A stretch of 64,000 nucleotides of DNA, taken from positions 186,001-250,000 of the forward strand of contig NZ_CP042829.1 in NCBI RefSeq assembly GCF_008838325.1, given 5' to 3'. Positions 7,168 to 17,300 of this stretch are shown here, in pieces; within the stretch, counting starts at the first letter, position 1; each line of letters begins with the position of its first letter. The translations under genes and the position numbers were made by a program. Origin of the DNA: Tepidiforma bonchosmolovskayae (lineage in GTDB: Bacteria; Chloroflexota; Dehalococcoidia; Tepidiformales; Tepidiformaceae). Under the pieces are notes generated by a model that ran no database searches, was not told the origin of the DNA, and saw only the letters and a list, made by a program, of their open reading frames with translations.

Positions 7168-10100
7168 TTGAAACCTTCGAGCGTGCTCATCATCGGCTCC
7201 GGCCCGATCGTCATCGGGCAGGCCGCGGAGTTTGACTACGCCGGGACGCAGGCGTGCAAGGCGATGCGCGAGGAAGGCGTGCGCAGCATCCTCGTGAATT
7301 CGAACCCGGCCACCATCATGACCGACCTGGACATCGCCGACGCCGTGTACATCGAGCCGCTCACGGTCCCGGTGCTCGAACGGATCATCGCCCGCGAACG
7401 GCCGCAAGGACTCCTGCCCACCCTCGGCGGCCAGACCGGCCTGAACCTGGCGGTCGAACTCTCGAAGGCCGGCATTCTCGAGAAGTACAACGTCCGCCTG
7501 CTCGGGACGCCGCTGGATGCCATCCGCCGGGCAGAGGACCGGGAACTCTTCCGCGAGATGCTGGCCAAGCTGGGCGAGCCGGTACTGGAGAGCGAAATCT
7601 GCCACACGGTTGAGGAGTGCGTCGCAGCAGCGGAGAAGATTGGGCTGCCGGTCGTGGTGCGGCCGGCGTACACACTGGGCGGGACCGGCGGCGGCATGGC
7701 CTTCACGATGGACCAGCTGCGGGCAGTAGCCGCGTCGGGGCTTGCGGCAAGTCCGATCACGCAGGTGCTCGTCGAAAAGAACCTGCTCGGCTGGAAGGAA
7801 ATCGAGTACGAGGTGATGCGGGACAGCGCAGGCAACTGCATCACCATCTGCAACATGGAGAACATGGACCCGATGGGCGTCCACACAGGCGACTCCATCG
7901 TGGTCGCCCCTTCGCAGACGCTGAGCGATAAGGACTACCAGATGCTTCGCTCGGCCGCGCTGCGGATCATCTCCGAGCTGGGCATCGAGGGCGGGTGCAA
8001 TGTGCAGTTCTCGCTGGCGCCGCGCAAAGACGTGTGCGACTGGCGGGGCGACCCCGACGAACCGCTCCCCTACTACGTGATCGAGGTCAACCCGCGGGTG
8101 AGCCGCTCTTCGGCGCTGGCTTCGAAGGCGACGGGCTATCCGATCGCCCGCGTGGCCGCGAAGATCGCGTGCGGGCGGACGCTCGACGAGATTCCGAACG
8201 CGGTCACAAAGAAGACAACTGCCGCGTTCGAGCCGGCGCTCGACTACGTGGTGGTGAAGATCCCGCGGTGGCCGTTCGACAAGTTTGCGCTGGGCGACCG
8301 GACGCTGGGGACGCAGATGAAGGCGACCGGTGAGGTGATGGCCATCGACCGGACCTTCGAGGCGGCGCTCAACAAGGCGGTTCGGTCGCTCGAGGTCGGC
8401 GGCCGGAGCCTGCTCTGGGAGCGGCCGGAGTGGCGGGAGATGGACGAAATCCCGGTGCACGCGACGGATGAGCGGCTCTGGGCGCTGATGGCGGCGCTGC
8501 GGCGCGGCGAGGACGTGCTTTCGCTCGCGCGGCGGTCACGCGGGGTGGACCCGTGGTTCCTCGACCGGCTGCAGAACATCGTGCGGATGGAGCGCAGGCT
8601 GCTCGAAGAGCCGCTCCACCCGGACCTGCTGCGCGAGGCGAAGCAGATGGGCTTCAGCGACGAGATGGTCGCCCAGCTGGCAGACCGGCTCCCGGAGCAG
8701 ATCCGGGCGCTGCGGCACGAGTGGGGCATCCGGCCCGTGTACAAGATGGTCGACACCTGCGCAGCCGAGTTCGACGCAGAGACGCCCTACTTCTACAGCA
8801 CGTACGAGGTAGAGAACGAAGCAACCCCCGAAGCGGGGAACGGGGCGGTGGTGGTTGGGAGCGGGCCCATCCGTATCGGGCAGGGCATCGAGTTCGACTA
8901 TGCCAGCGTGCATGCGGCGTGGGCGCTCCAGGGCGCCGGACTGCGGGCGATCATGGTCAATTCCAACCCTGAGACGGTCTCGACCGACTTCGATACCTCG
9001 GACCGGCTCTACTTTGAGCCGCTCGATGAGGAGTCGATACGCGACATCATCGAGAACGAGGGCTCCGGGCCGGCGGGGACGCCGCCGAGCATCGTGCAGT
9101 TCGGCGGGCAGACCGCGATCAACATCGCCGGTCCGCTGCGGCGGGCGGGGCTGCCGATTATCGGCTCGGACGCAGAGGCGATCGATATCGCGGAGGACCG
9201 GCGGCGGTTCGAGCGGTTCCTGCAGGACCTCGGCATTCCCCAGCCGCCGGGTGCAGCGATCACGACGCTCGAAGAGGCGATGAAGACGGCCCAGCAGATC
9301 GGGTACCCGGTGCTCGTGCGGCCGTCGTACGTGCTGGGCGGCCGGGCGATGGAGATCGTCCAGAACGCGACGGAGCTGGTCACCTTCGTGGGCGCGGCGG
9401 CCGAAGTCGCGGCGGGCAAGCCGATCCTCATTGACAAGTTTCTCGAGGGCGCAGAGGTGGAGGTCGACGCCATCTGCGACGGCGAGCGGGTGCTGGTGCC
9501 GGGCATCATGGAGCACATCGAGCGCGCGGGCGTCCACTCGGGCGATTCGATGGCCGTGTACCCGCCCGTGCACCTCGATGAGGAGGAGAAGGCGGTCATC
9601 GTTGACTACACGCGCCGGATCGTGCTCGGGCTTGGGGCGATCGGACTGACAAACATCCAGTACGTGGTGCTCCCCCGGCGGAGGGGCGAGCCGCCGCGGG
9701 TGTTCGTACTCGAAGTCAACCCGCGGGCGAGCCGGACGGTGCCGTTCCTCTCGAAGGTGACCGGCGTGCCGATGGTGCAGCTCGCGGTGGGCGCGATGCT
9801 CGGACGGAAGCTCGCCGACCAGGGGTACCCCGACGGTCTCTGGCCGGAGCGCCAGCTCTACGCGATCAAGGCGCCGGTGTTCTCCATGTCGAAGCTCACC
9901 GGGGTGGATACCTACCTCGGACCGGAGATGAAGAGCACCGGCGAGGTGATGGGAGTCGACCGGACGTTCGAGGCGGCACTGGCGAAGGCGCTCATAGCGG
10001 CGGACCTGGCTCTGCCGCAGCAGGCGTCGATCCTGCTGAGCATTTCGGACAGGACGAAAGCCGATGCCCTCCCCCTTATCCACCAGCTCGCGGAGGCCGG

Positions 10101-10425
10101 CTACCGGCTGTATGCGACCGAGGGGACGAGCCGGATGATCGAGGCGCTGGGCCTGCCGGTGACCACCGTGACCAAGGTGCTGAGCGGAGGTCACCCGAAC
10201 GTGGTGGACGTCATCATGGACGGCACGGTCCAGTGCGTGATCAATACGCCGGAAGGCCGGATGACCGGGTCGCTCAGGGACGGGTTCCATATCCGCAGGG
10301 CAGCGGCCGAGCGGCGGATCCCGTGCTTTACGTCGATTGATACCGCGCGGGCGGCCATCCAGGCGCTTGCCAGGCCGACCGCGTACAGCGTGGCGACCGT
10401 GCGGGAGTACCTCGGTGGAAATTGA
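7168..10425 (+). CDS. carB: Carbamoyl-phosphate synthase large subunit
   Basis: 1085 residues, the normal full length. Two homologous ATP-grasp halves are seen: one opens with [20 protein letters not shown], the other with [19 protein letters not shown]. Each has the EVNPR metal-binding segment. A C-terminal MGS-like allosteric domain follows ([20 protein letters not shown]). It makes carbamoyl phosphate from bicarbonate, two ATP and CarA-derived ammonia for PyrB and arginine synthesis. TTG 7168 is chosen: GAGGGAGG lies 5 nt upstream and the protein then starts like the family. The 3' end overlaps pyrK by 11 bp. Confidence 0.96.
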   Translation: MKPSSVLIIGSGPIVIGQAAEFDYAGTQACKAMREEGVRSILVNSNPATIMTDLDIADAVYIEPLTVPVLERIIARERPQGLLPTLGGQTGLNLAVELSKAGILEKYNVRLLGTPLDAIRRAEDRELFREMLAKLGEPVLESEICHTVEECVAAAEKIGLPVVVRPAYTLGGTGGGMAFTMDQLRAVAASGLAASPITQVLVEKNLLGWKEIEYEVMRDSAGNCITICNMENMDPMGVHTGDSIVVAPSQTLSDKDYQMLRSAALRIISELGIEGGCNVQFSLAPRKDVCDWRGDPDEPLPYYVIEVNPRVSRSSALASKATGYPIARVAAKIACGRTLDEIPNAVTKKTTAAFEPALDYVVVKIPRWPFDKFALGDRTLGTQMKATGEVMAIDRTFEAALNKAVRSLEVGGRSLLWERPEWREMDEIPVHATDERLWALMAALRRGEDVLSLARRSRGVDPWFLDRLQNIVRMERRLLEEPLHPDLLREAKQMGFSDEMVAQLADRLPEQIRALRHEWGIRPVYKMVDTCAAEFDAETPYFYSTYEVENEATPEAGNGAVVVGSGPIRIGQGIEFDYASVHAAWALQGAGLRAIMVNSNPETVSTDFDTSDRLYFEPLDEESIRDIIENEGSGPAGTPPSIVQFGGQTAINIAGPLRRAGLPIIGSDAEAIDIAEDRRRFERFLQDLGIPQPPGAAITTLEEAMKTAQQIGYPVLVRPSYVLGGRAMEIVQNATELVTFVGAAAEVAAGKPILIDKFLEGAEVEVDAICDGERVLVPGIMEHIERAGVHSGDSMAVYPPVHLDEEEKAVIVDYTRRIVLGLGAIGLTNIQYVVLPRRRGEPPRVFVLEVNPRASRTVPFLSKVTGVPMVQLAVGAMLGRKLADQGYPDGLWPERQLYAIKAPVFSMSKLTGVDTYLGPEMKSTGEVMGVDRTFEAALAKALIAADLALPQQASILLSISDRTKADALPLIHQLAEAGYRLYATEGTSRMIEALGLPVTTVTKVLSGGHPNVVDVIMDGTVQCVINTPEGRMTGSLRDGFHIRRAAAERRIPCFTSIDTARAAIQALARPTAYSVATVREYLGGN

Positions 10426-11176
10426 CGACGCGGTCATCCTCGAGACACGCCCGGCGTGGGATGGTGCGTGGATCACCTGGTTTCACTCGCCCGCGCTCGC
10501 GCGCAGCGTCCAGCCCGGACAGTTCGTCATGGTGCACTGCAGCGCTGAGCGGACCGACCCGCTGTTCGCGCGGGCGTTCAGCTACTACCGGGTCGAGGGC
10601 GACCGGTTCGCGCTCTGCTACGCGGTGGTCGGGCGGGGCACTCGATGGCTGAGCGAACGTCCGCCGGGGACCGTTGTGCGGGCGTACGGGCCGCTGGGGC
10701 ACGGCCTGCGGCTCCCCGACGCACCTTCGAACCTGCTGCTAATCGGCGGGGGCGCCGGCATTGCCCCGCTGGTGGACACCGCCTACCGGGCTGTGGCTGC
10801 AGGGCACCATGTGGTGGCCATGATGGGCGCCCGTTCGGCCGCGCATCTGCTGCCAGCCTCCGAATGGCCGCGCGAGGTCGAGTACGTCGTGGTAACGGAG
10901 GACGGTTCGGCCGGGCCGAAGGGGTATGTGACGGAGCACCTGGGGAAGTACCAGGAGTGGGCAAACCGGATCTACGCGTGCGGTCCGAACCCGATGTTCC
11001 AGGCGCTCGCGGACGTGCTGCGGGGCAACGGCCGCCGGCAATCCCCGGAAATTCTGATGGAAGAGAACATGCCCTGCGGTTGGGGGATGTGCTACGGCTG
11101 CGCCATCTTCACGAAGCGGGGCGTCCGGCTCTGCTGCAAAGACGGCCCGCGCTTCAATCTGTTCGACGTGTTCTAG
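10415..11176 (+). CDS. pyrK: Dihydroorotate dehydrogenase electron-transfer subunit (PyrK-like)
   Basis: About 253 residues from GTG 10415, with GGGAG 7 nt upstream. An N-terminal FAD-binding barrel (PGQFVMVHC, then [12 protein letters not shown]) is followed by an NAD-binding domain ([12 protein letters not shown]). The C-terminal Cys cluster has CGWGMCYGC and LCCKDGP, matching the [2Fe-2S] site of PyrK. With PyrD-B it passes electrons from dihydroorotate to NAD. No pyrD lies next to it in the window, so its partner must be elsewhere. Position at the end of the pyr operon supports the call over other ferredoxin-reductase-like proteins. Confidence 0.9.
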   Translation: MEIDDAVILETRPAWDGAWITWFHSPALARSVQPGQFVMVHCSAERTDPLFARAFSYYRVEGDRFALCYAVVGRGTRWLSERPPGTVVRAYGPLGHGLRLPDAPSNLLLIGGGAGIAPLVDTAYRAVAAGHHVVAMMGARSAAHLLPASEWPREVEYVVVTEDGSAGPKGYVTEHLGKYQEWANRIYACGPNPMFQALADVLRGNGRRQSPEILMEENMPCGWGMCYGCAIFTKRGVRLCCKDGPRFNLFDVF

Positions 11177-11682
11177 GAAACCGGCGCGGCCTGGAGCGCT
11201 GCCTGCAGGTCGCGGAGGGCCTGCTCGGCGATCTGCATCATGACCTCGACCCGCGAGCCCGGGAACAGGTACTCGCGCACTGCGGTCCCGGCGGGCCCGG
11301 CCACGGCGATCACCACGGTGCCCACCGGCTTCGGCGAGCGGCGGCTGCCCTGGGGCCCTGCGATGCCGCTTTCGGCGACCGCCCACGCGCAGCCGAGCGC
11401 GCGCCGGAGCCCCTCGGCGGTGGCTGCCACCCACGGACCGCTGACGGCGCCATGCTGCCGGGCGATTTGGACGTCGAGGCCGAGCTGGGTCCAGCGGTGG
11501 GCGCCGGCATAGGGGATGATGCCGCCGTCGTACCACCGCGAGGCGCCGGGGACGCTGAGCAGGCGGGCGCTGACCAGCCCGCCGGCCGTCGTCTCCGATA
11601 CGGCGAGCTTTTCGCCGCGGGCGACCAGGAGCTCCCCGATGGCCGCCGCGAGCGCATCGTCTTCGAGGGGAAACCCGGGCAC
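11173..11682 (-). CDS. Stand-alone CinA C-terminal domain protein (PncC-like)
   Basis: 169 residues matching the CinA C-terminal (nicotinamide-nucleotide amidase) fold: GGLVSARLLSVPGAS, GGIIPYAG, then AESGIAGPQG and KPVGTVVIAVAG. Active PncC enzymes deamidate NMN. Here the family ESCTGG segment reads ETTAGG, and the lysine that normally follows the conserved Y-S-N stretch is not apparent (YAGAHRW). Catalysis may therefore be changed or lost. GTG start with AAGGAG 5 nt upstream. It is convergent with pyrK; the stops overlap by 4 bp. Confidence 0.82.
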   Translation of the reverse strand: MPGFPLEDDALAAAIGELLVARGEKLAVSETTAGGLVSARLLSVPGASRWYDGGIIPYAGAHRWTQLGLDVQIARQHGAVSGPWVAATAEGLRRALGCAWAVAESGIAGPQGSRRSPKPVGTVVIAVAGPAGTAVREYLFPGSRVEVMMQIAEQALRDLQAALQAAPVS

Positions 11683-11716
11683 ACAAGCTCCTTTCGGCCG
11701 CAGGTGCGGCGTCCTG

Positions 11717-11722
11717 TATCCT
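11717..11722 (+). promoter_or_regulatory. -10-like TATCCT box for the PhzF gene (leaderless pattern)
   Basis: TATCCT ends 7 nt before the ATG at 11730, so transcription should start at or next to the start codon. There is no Shine-Dalgarno in between. The same spacing is seen before gatC and the QueD-like gene. Confidence 0.5.
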
Positions 11723-11729
11723 TCCGGGC

Positions 11730-12620
11730 ATGCCGGAGTACCAGGTTAAGATTGTCGATGCCTTCACGACGCTGCGCTACACGGGGAACCCCTGCGGGGT
11801 CGTGACACGCGCGGAGGGGCTGACCGACGCCCAGATGCAGGCGATTGCCCGCGAGCTGAACGCGAGCGAGACCGCGTTCGTTTTCCCTTCCCAGCGGGCG
11901 AAGTTCCGGGTGCGGTTCTTCACGCCGCTCCGGGAGATCCCGCTGGCGGGCCACCCGACGATCGCGACGATGCACGCGCTGGTCGAGGAGGGGCGCATCG
12001 ACCTCTCAGGCGGGCCGGTCCGAGTGACGCAGGAGCTGAACATCGGGCTGCTGCCGGTGGACATTGGGCTCGATGACGAGCGGAACGTCCGCGTCGTGAT
12101 GACGCAGGCGCGCCCGGAGTTCGGGCGGAGGCTCGACCGGAACGTCTTCGCGGACGCGCTGGGCATCCGGCCGTCGGACATCCTGTCGGACGTGCCGGTC
12201 CAGGTGGTTTCAACGGGTACGCCGCAGGCGATGGTGCCGGTTCGGTCGCTGGAGGTGCTGCGGGCGCTGCGGCCGAACATGCAGCACCTGAGCGACCTCG
12301 AGGCCGTGGGGCACTACTTCAGCGTGCACGTGTTCTGTCTCGAAACCCTTGAGCCGGGCCACCGGGCGCATGCGCGGCACTTCGCGGCCAGCGCAGGGAT
12401 TCCCGAAGGCCCGGTGACCGGGAGCGCAACGGGCGCCATGGCCGCGTACCTCTGGAAGTACGGACTGGTGCGCGAACGGCGGTATACCGTCGAGCAGGGG
12501 CACATCATGGGCCGTCCGGGGCTGGTGGAGGTCGAGGTTGAGGCCGATGGCGAGGAGCCGGTCGGCATCCGCATCGCCGGGACAGCGGTAACCGTGCTCC
12601 GCGGGACCATCACGGTGTGA
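11730..12620 (+). CDS. PhzF family isomerase/epimerase-like protein
   Basis: 296 residues with the two-lobed diaminopimelate-epimerase-like fold of PhzF. The opening VDAFTTLRYTGNPCGVV and the catalytic glutamate in LNASETAFVF (about residue 49) are present, as is GPVTGSATGAMAAYL in the second lobe. PhzF itself isomerises a dihydroanthranilate in phenazine synthesis; most homologues outside phenazine clusters have unknown substrates, and no phenazine genes are nearby. It is preceded by a leaderless-type promoter box. Its stop overlaps a GTG that could start the next frame. Confidence 0.9.
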   Translation: MPEYQVKIVDAFTTLRYTGNPCGVVTRAEGLTDAQMQAIARELNASETAFVFPSQRAKFRVRFFTPLREIPLAGHPTIATMHALVEEGRIDLSGGPVRVTQELNIGLLPVDIGLDDERNVRVVMTQARPEFGRRLDRNVFADALGIRPSDILSDVPVQVVSTGTPQAMVPVRSLEVLRALRPNMQHLSDLEAVGHYFSVHVFCLETLEPGHRAHARHFAASAGIPEGPVTGSATGAMAAYLWKYGLVRERRYTVEQGHIMGRPGLVEVEVEADGEEPVGIRIAGTAVTVLRGTITV

Positions 12621-12653
12621 GCCGCCCTCGCCCGCGCCGGCGGTGCCGTCTGC

Positions 12654-12659
12654 TAGGCT
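12654..12659 (+). promoter_or_regulatory. -10-like TAGGCT box for the SCO1664-family gene
   Basis: TAGGCT lies 8 nt before ATG 12668 and 5 nt before an in-frame TTG. No Shine-Dalgarno separates it from the start. The position fits a leaderless transcript inside the end region of the PhzF gene. Confidence 0.4.
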
Positions 12660-12667
12660 CGGAATTG

Positions 12668-13396
12668 ATGGAGCCGGCAGAGATGGATGCGGTCGAAGCC
12701 CGGCTGAGCCGCGGCCGGTTTCTCGAGTGCCGGCCGGTCTGGTACTCGTCGAACTCGGTGTACCTTGGCCGGCTGGACTGCGGCGATGCCAGCCTGCTCG
12801 TGATCTACAAGCCGCGTTCCGGGGAGACCCCGCTGTGGGACTTTCCGGAAGGGACCCTGTACCGCCGCGAGGCGGCGGCCTACCGGCTGGCACGCCTCCT
12901 TGCATGGCCGCTGGTGCCGCCGACGGTCATCCGGGAGGGGCCCTCGGGCATCGGCTCGGTCCAGCTGTTTATCCGGCACGACCCGGAGAAGCACTTCTTT
13001 GTGCAGCGGGAAGACCCGTCGCTCTGGCCGCAGCTGCAGCGGCTGTGCCTGTTCGACGCGATTGCGAACAACGCCGACCGGAAGGGCGGCCACTGCCTGC
13101 TCGATGCGTCCGGGCACGTGTGGGCAATCGACAACGGCCTCTGTTTCAACGAACAGTACAAGCTGCGGTCGGTCATCTGGGACTGGGCCGGGGAGCCAAT
13201 CCCGGGGGAGCTGCTTTCCGAGCTCGAGGCAGGGGTGGCGCGGCTGCAGGGCGATTCCCCGGATGCGGAGGCACTGCGGGACCTGCTGAGCGCGCGGGAG
13301 TTCGGGCAGACCGTCCGGCGGGCGGAGCAACTGGTCCGCGCCGGCGTGTTTCCGCTCCCGGGGCCGGCCCGGCACTACCCGTGGCCGCTGGTGTAA
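12668..13396 (+). CDS. SCO1664 family protein (PI3/4-kinase-like fold)
   Basis: 242 residues from ATG 12668; a GTG at 12617 is in frame but lacks support. The sequence resembles the actinobacterial SCO1664 family (phosphatidylinositol 3-/4-kinase-like): VIYKPRSGETPLWDFPEGTL holds the nucleotide-binding lysine, FDAIANNADRKGGHCLLD the catalytic loop, and VWAIDNGLCF the metal-binding Asp. Function is not established. In Actinobacteria the family is common; here it suggests shared ancestry or transfer. It lies between PhzF and an acyl-CoA synthetase on the same strand, without an evident pathway link. Confidence 0.8.
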   Translation: MEPAEMDAVEARLSRGRFLECRPVWYSSNSVYLGRLDCGDASLLVIYKPRSGETPLWDFPEGTLYRREAAAYRLARLLAWPLVPPTVIREGPSGIGSVQLFIRHDPEKHFFVQREDPSLWPQLQRLCLFDAIANNADRKGGHCLLDASGHVWAIDNGLCFNEQYKLRSVIWDWAGEPIPGELLSELEAGVARLQGDSPDAEALRDLLSAREFGQTVRRAEQLVRAGVFPLPGPARHYPWPLV

Positions 13397-13439
13397 CCGT
13401 TCGGCCGCGCAGGCTTGCACGGCTTCGGCAGCCGTACGT

Positions 13440-13473
13440 AATGTGTAGCGCGCCCTGGAGGGCCAAACACATT
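13440..13473. repeat. Nested inverted repeat upstream of the acyl-CoA synthetase gene
   Basis: AATGTGT at 13440-13446 is the inverse of ACACATT at 13467-13473. Inside it, GCCCT and AGGGC (13452-13456, 13459-13463) form a second dyad. It ends 2 nt before the AGGAGG Shine-Dalgarno. It could be an operator or a 5' UTR stem; no regulator is assigned. Confidence 0.5.
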
Positions 13474-13487
13474 CAGGAGGCCGAGCG

Positions 13488-15137
13488 ATGTTCCCCAGCA
13501 CCATGATGGACATCCCGCTGACGGTGCAGAGCATCTTCTGGAGAGTGGAGCGGCTCTTCTACGACAAACCGCTGGCGACGTATACGGAATCCGGCGAGGC
13601 CGTCCGTTCGACGTACGGGGAGCTTGCCCGCAACGTGCACCGGCTGGCGAGCGCGCTGGCGAAGGAGGGCGTTCGAGAGGGGACGCGGGTGGGCACCTTC
13701 GGGTGGAACACCCAGCGGCACCTGGAGTGCTACTTTGCGATTCCCTGCATGGGTGCGGTGCTGCACACGATCAACGTGCGGCTGTTCGCCGACCAGCTGG
13801 AGTACATCATCAACCACGCAGAGGATGAGGTGATCTTCTGCGACCGGTCGGTGCTGCCGATCCTGGAAGGTTTGGCCGGCAAAATCCCGACGGTCCGCCT
13901 CGTGGTTCTGATGAACGACGGCCCCGAGCCGACCGGCAAGCTGCCGCGGACCGTGGATTACCACGAGTTTCTCGCATCCGGCGACGACCACTTCGCCTGG
14001 CCGACCCTGGATGAGCGGGCGGCAGCGGCCATGTGCTACACCTCGGGGACAACCGGCAACCCGAAGGGCGTCGTCTATTCGCACCGCTCGACGATGATCC
14101 ACTCGCTCGTGGCGGCGCTGCCGGACTCGGTCAATATCTCCGAGGTTGACACCCTGATGTACGCGGTGCCGATGTTCCACGCGAACGCGTGGGGCCTGCC
14201 GTATGCGGCAGCGAATGCCGGCGCATCGCAGGTGTTCTCGGACCGCTTCCTCGATGCTGAGCGGGTCGTGAATCTGCTCGACCGCGAAGGCGTGACGATC
14301 TCGGCCGGCGTGCCGACGGTCTGGCTGCCGGTCCTCAACCTGCTTGACCAGACGGGCAGGAAGCTTCCGAAGCTGCAGCGGGTGCTCTGCGGCGGGTCGG
14401 CTGCGCCGCCGGCGCTCATCGCCGGGCTGCGCCGCCACGGCATCCGGCTGGTGCATGCCTGGGGCATGACCGAGACGTCGCCGCTGGCGTCGCTCACGCG
14501 GATCCGGTCGACCATGCTGGACTGGCCGGAGGAGAAGCAGCTCGAGGTGGCAGCGAAGCAGGGAGTGATCGTCCCGACGCTGGAGTGGCGGATCGTCGAC
14601 CTGGAGACCGGCAAGGAACAGCCGTGGGACGGGAAGTCGATCGGCGAGCTGCAGATTCGCGGGCCGTACATCACCGGGACGTACTACAACGACCCGACGG
14701 CGAGCGAGAAGTTCATGGACGGCTGGCTGCGGACCGGCGACGTGGCGACCATCGACCCGCTCGGCTACGTCCAGCTCGTTGACCGGACGAAGGATCTGGT
14801 GAAGTCGGGCGGGGAATGGATTTCGTCGGTGGAGCTGGAGAACCTGATCATGGCCCACCCGAAGGTGCTCGAGGCGGCCGTCGTGGGGCTGCCGCACCCG
14901 CGCTGGCAGGAGCGGCCGGTGGCTGCCGTGGTCCCGAAGCCGGAGTACCGCGGCCAGCTCACGGCTGACGAAATCCGTGACTACCTGGCGGAGAAGGTCG
15001 CGAAGTGGTGGCTGCCGGATGAGGTGGTGTTCCTTGACGCGCTGCCGCGCACGAGCGTGGGCAAGTTCGCCAAGAACCAGCTTCGCGACCAGCTGGCCGA
15101 TGTCGCGAACCGCTGGTCGGCATCGGCCACGGCCTGA
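13488..15137 (+). CDS. Acyl-CoA synthetase (AMP-forming), medium/long-chain type
   Basis: 549 residues of the ANL adenylate-forming family. The P-loop-like motif CYTSGTTGNPKGVVYSHRS is at about 184-202, WGMTETSPL is the A5 motif, and DGWLRTGDVATID plus DRTKDLVKSGGEWISSVELE are the A7/A8 motifs. The C-terminal lysine is in PRTSVGKFAKNQLR. It activates a carboxylic acid as AMP ester and transfers it to CoA. The start (MDIPLTVQSIFWRVERLF region) resembles medium-chain fatty-acid ligases, but chain length cannot be fixed from sequence. Strong Shine-Dalgarno AGGAGG; an inverted repeat lies just upstream. Confidence 0.92.
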   Translation: MFPSTMMDIPLTVQSIFWRVERLFYDKPLATYTESGEAVRSTYGELARNVHRLASALAKEGVREGTRVGTFGWNTQRHLECYFAIPCMGAVLHTINVRLFADQLEYIINHAEDEVIFCDRSVLPILEGLAGKIPTVRLVVLMNDGPEPTGKLPRTVDYHEFLASGDDHFAWPTLDERAAAAMCYTSGTTGNPKGVVYSHRSTMIHSLVAALPDSVNISEVDTLMYAVPMFHANAWGLPYAAANAGASQVFSDRFLDAERVVNLLDREGVTISAGVPTVWLPVLNLLDQTGRKLPKLQRVLCGGSAAPPALIAGLRRHGIRLVHAWGMTETSPLASLTRIRSTMLDWPEEKQLEVAAKQGVIVPTLEWRIVDLETGKEQPWDGKSIGELQIRGPYITGTYYNDPTASEKFMDGWLRTGDVATIDPLGYVQLVDRTKDLVKSGGEWISSVELENLIMAHPKVLEAAVVGLPHPRWQERPVAAVVPKPEYRGQLTADEIRDYLAEKVAKWWLPDEVVFLDALPRTSVGKFAKNQLRDQLADVANRWSASATA

Positions 15138-15217
15138 AATGGCGCCAGCCGGGGGTCGTGAGGAGAACGGGGACCACCCACCGCCAGCCATTGCCGCCTG
15201 CGATGTGAGGCGCGGGC

Positions 15218-16606
15218 GTGCGTGAGGCGCAGGCGGCAGCACCCCGCGGGGTGCTCACGACCCGGATGGTGGGCAAGCGTCGCCGCCCCGCCGTCAGCAG
15301 CGGGGTTGCCCAGCTTGCGCTCGGCTTCGGCGCAATACTGCTGGCCGGCACGCTCATCCTGACAACCCCGCTGGCCTCCGAGGAGGGCCACTGGGTCAAC
15401 GTCAAAGACGCGCTCTTCACGGCGGTGTCGGCCATCTGCGTGACCGGACTCACGGTCGTCGACACGCCGTCGCACTGGAGCGCCCTGGGCGAGGTGGTCA
15501 TCCTCGTTCTCATCCAGGTCGGCGGCCTCGGGTACATGGTCGGCACGACGGTGGTGATGTGGGCGCTGGGGCGCCAAATCGGCATCCGCGACCGGAACAT
15601 GCTGCGTCTCTATTACGGTGCGCCGAGTCTGCACGAGACGTTTTCGTTTGCGCGGAGCGTTGCCCTGTTCACCTTCATCGCTGAAGGAGCGGGAGCGATT
15701 GTGCTCTGGGGCGCCTTCCGCGCCGAGGGTGTGCCACCGAACCGGGCTGCGTGGTGGGGGTTGTTCCATTCCGTGTCGGCGTTCAATAACGCGGGGTTCA
15801 GCCTGACGGGGCGCGACATGATGCCGTACCACGGCAACCCGGTGATCCTCGGCACCCTGATCGTCCTGATTTTCCTCGGCGGTATCGGCTTTCTGCCGGT
15901 GGTAAACCTGATGCGCAGGCGGTCGTTCGCCCGGCTGCCGCTGGACAACAAGCTCATCTACCTGACGAGCGCGGCGCTGCTCGCGCTGGGCATGCTGTTC
16001 ACGGCGGCCGTCGAGTGGCGGAACGACGGGACACTTGGGGGGCTGCCGCCGGTCGAACGGCCCCTCGTCGCGCTGTTCCAGAGCACCAGCGCCCGCACCG
16101 CCGGGTTCAGCGCCATCGACATGTCGCAGCTTCACGACCAGACCAAGTTCGCGACCATTGGGCTGATGTTCATCGGTGCAGCTGCCGGTTCGACGGGCGG
16201 CGGGCTCAAGGTGGGCGCATTTTCGCTGCTGTTCGCCGTGATGGTTGCGACCATCCGCGGGAACGACGAGGTGGCCGCGTTTCGCAAGCGGGTCCCACAG
16301 GCGGTGATCCAGCAGGCCACCACACTCGCGCTGTACCATGTCGCGCTCCTGTTCGCGTTCGGGCTTGCCCTGACCTTCACGGTCGACCGGCCGTTCATCG
16401 ATGTGCTGTTCGAAGCGCAGTCGGCGATTTCGACAGTTGGACTTTCGACCGCAGGCACGGTGAACTTCGGCGCCGACGGCCACCTGATCCTCATCCTGGC
16501 GATGCTCGCCGGCCGATTCAGCCCGGTCATGCTCGTGCTTTACATGACCCGCCCGCACCGGAAAGTGCCGTATCACCATCCTGTCGACAGCGTGAGGTTG
16601 AGCTGA
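15218..16606 (+). CDS. TrkH/KtrB family potassium channel-transporter subunit
   Basis: 462 residues with about ten hydrophobic segments. The four pore-loop repeats carry the filter glycines: CVTGLTV, NNAGFSL, RTAGFSA and STVGLST. It forms the K+ (or Na+/K+) pathway of Trk/Ktr systems, gated by the cytosolic TrkA/KtrA ring. The next gene, 1 bp away, encodes that ring protein. GTG 15218 is used; ATG 15266 is an alternative that removes a charged N-terminus. Length favours KtrB-like over the longer E. coli TrkH. Confidence 0.92.
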   Translation: MREAQAAAPRGVLTTRMVGKRRRPAVSSGVAQLALGFGAILLAGTLILTTPLASEEGHWVNVKDALFTAVSAICVTGLTVVDTPSHWSALGEVVILVLIQVGGLGYMVGTTVVMWALGRQIGIRDRNMLRLYYGAPSLHETFSFARSVALFTFIAEGAGAIVLWGAFRAEGVPPNRAAWWGLFHSVSAFNNAGFSLTGRDMMPYHGNPVILGTLIVLIFLGGIGFLPVVNLMRRRSFARLPLDNKLIYLTSAALLALGMLFTAAVEWRNDGTLGGLPPVERPLVALFQSTSARTAGFSAIDMSQLHDQTKFATIGLMFIGAAAGSTGGGLKVGAFSLLFAVMVATIRGNDEVAAFRKRVPQAVIQQATTLALYHVALLFAFGLALTFTVDRPFIDVLFEAQSAISTVGLSTAGTVNFGADGHLILILAMLAGRFSPVMLVLYMTRPHRKVPYHHPVDSVRLS

Positions 16607-16607
16607 G

Positions 16608-17255
16608 ATGAACGTCGCAATCCTCGGCCTCGGCCGGTTCGGTTCGCAGCTGGCCGAGGAGCTCGTTGCCATCGGCGTCGAGGTGCTTGCGGTCGACCGG
16701 GACGACGCGCGCGTCAATGAGCTGTCCGAGACCGCGACGCTGGCCGCGGCAGGCGACCTTTCCGACTTCGAGTTCCTGCAGAGCCTGGCGCTGCAGGACT
16801 ACGACTCGGTGGTGGTGGCCATCGGCTCAGAGGTCGCAACGTCGGTGCTGCTGACGCTGACGCTGAAGCGGCGGTTGAAGCTGAAGCATGTGGTGGCCAA
16901 GGCGAGCACCAACGACCACGCGGAGGCGCTGCGGCTGGCAGGCGCCGACCTCGTAATTTCGCCGGAGCAGGAGGCGGCAATCCGGCTGGCGCACACCCTG
17001 GGGCCTTCGAGCCACCTTGAGGAGTACATGTCGCTGGGGCCAACGTACGGAGTGGCGAAACTGAAGGCACCGATCAGCGCGGTTGGGCGGACGATCGGGT
17101 CGCTCGAGGCGTTCACGCGCCACAACGTGGTTCTGCTCGCGATGGTCCGGAACGACCTGGTGACGTTCCGTCCGGACCGGGATGTGGTGGTGGAGGACGG
17201 GGACGTGTGGCTTATCGCAGGCGAGGACGAGCAGCTGCGGAGAGCGGGCAGCTGA
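16608..17255 (+). CDS. TrkA/KtrA family potassium uptake regulator (RCK)
   Basis: 215 residues. The N-terminal Rossmann RCK_N domain opens with VAILGLGRFGSQLAEEL and has acidic LAVDRDD at the second strand end, typical for NAD(H) or ATP binding. The C-terminal RCK_C domain (about 135-215) includes VGRTIGSLEAF. The single RCK unit and length match KtrA rather than the doubled TrkA of E. coli. It forms the cytosolic gating ring for the TrkH/KtrB protein encoded 1 bp upstream. The two genes form a clear two-gene operon ahead of the tRNA cluster. Confidence 0.93.
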   Translation: MNVAILGLGRFGSQLAEELVAIGVEVLAVDRDDARVNELSETATLAAAGDLSDFEFLQSLALQDYDSVVVAIGSEVATSVLLTLTLKRRLKLKHVVAKASTNDHAEALRLAGADLVISPEQEAAIRLAHTLGPSSHLEEYMSLGPTYGVAKLKAPISAVGRTIGSLEAFTRHNVVLLAMVRNDLVTFRPDRDVVVEDGDVWLIAGEDEQLRRAGS

Positions 17256-17300
17256 CGGCCGTGCCCCGGGGCGGGAGGATCATGAGGACGCCGGGAATGG

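Noticed and set aside
8536-10476. Long minus-strand frame opposite carB
   Set aside because: Antisense to highly conserved carB; no domain and a shadow-like composition.
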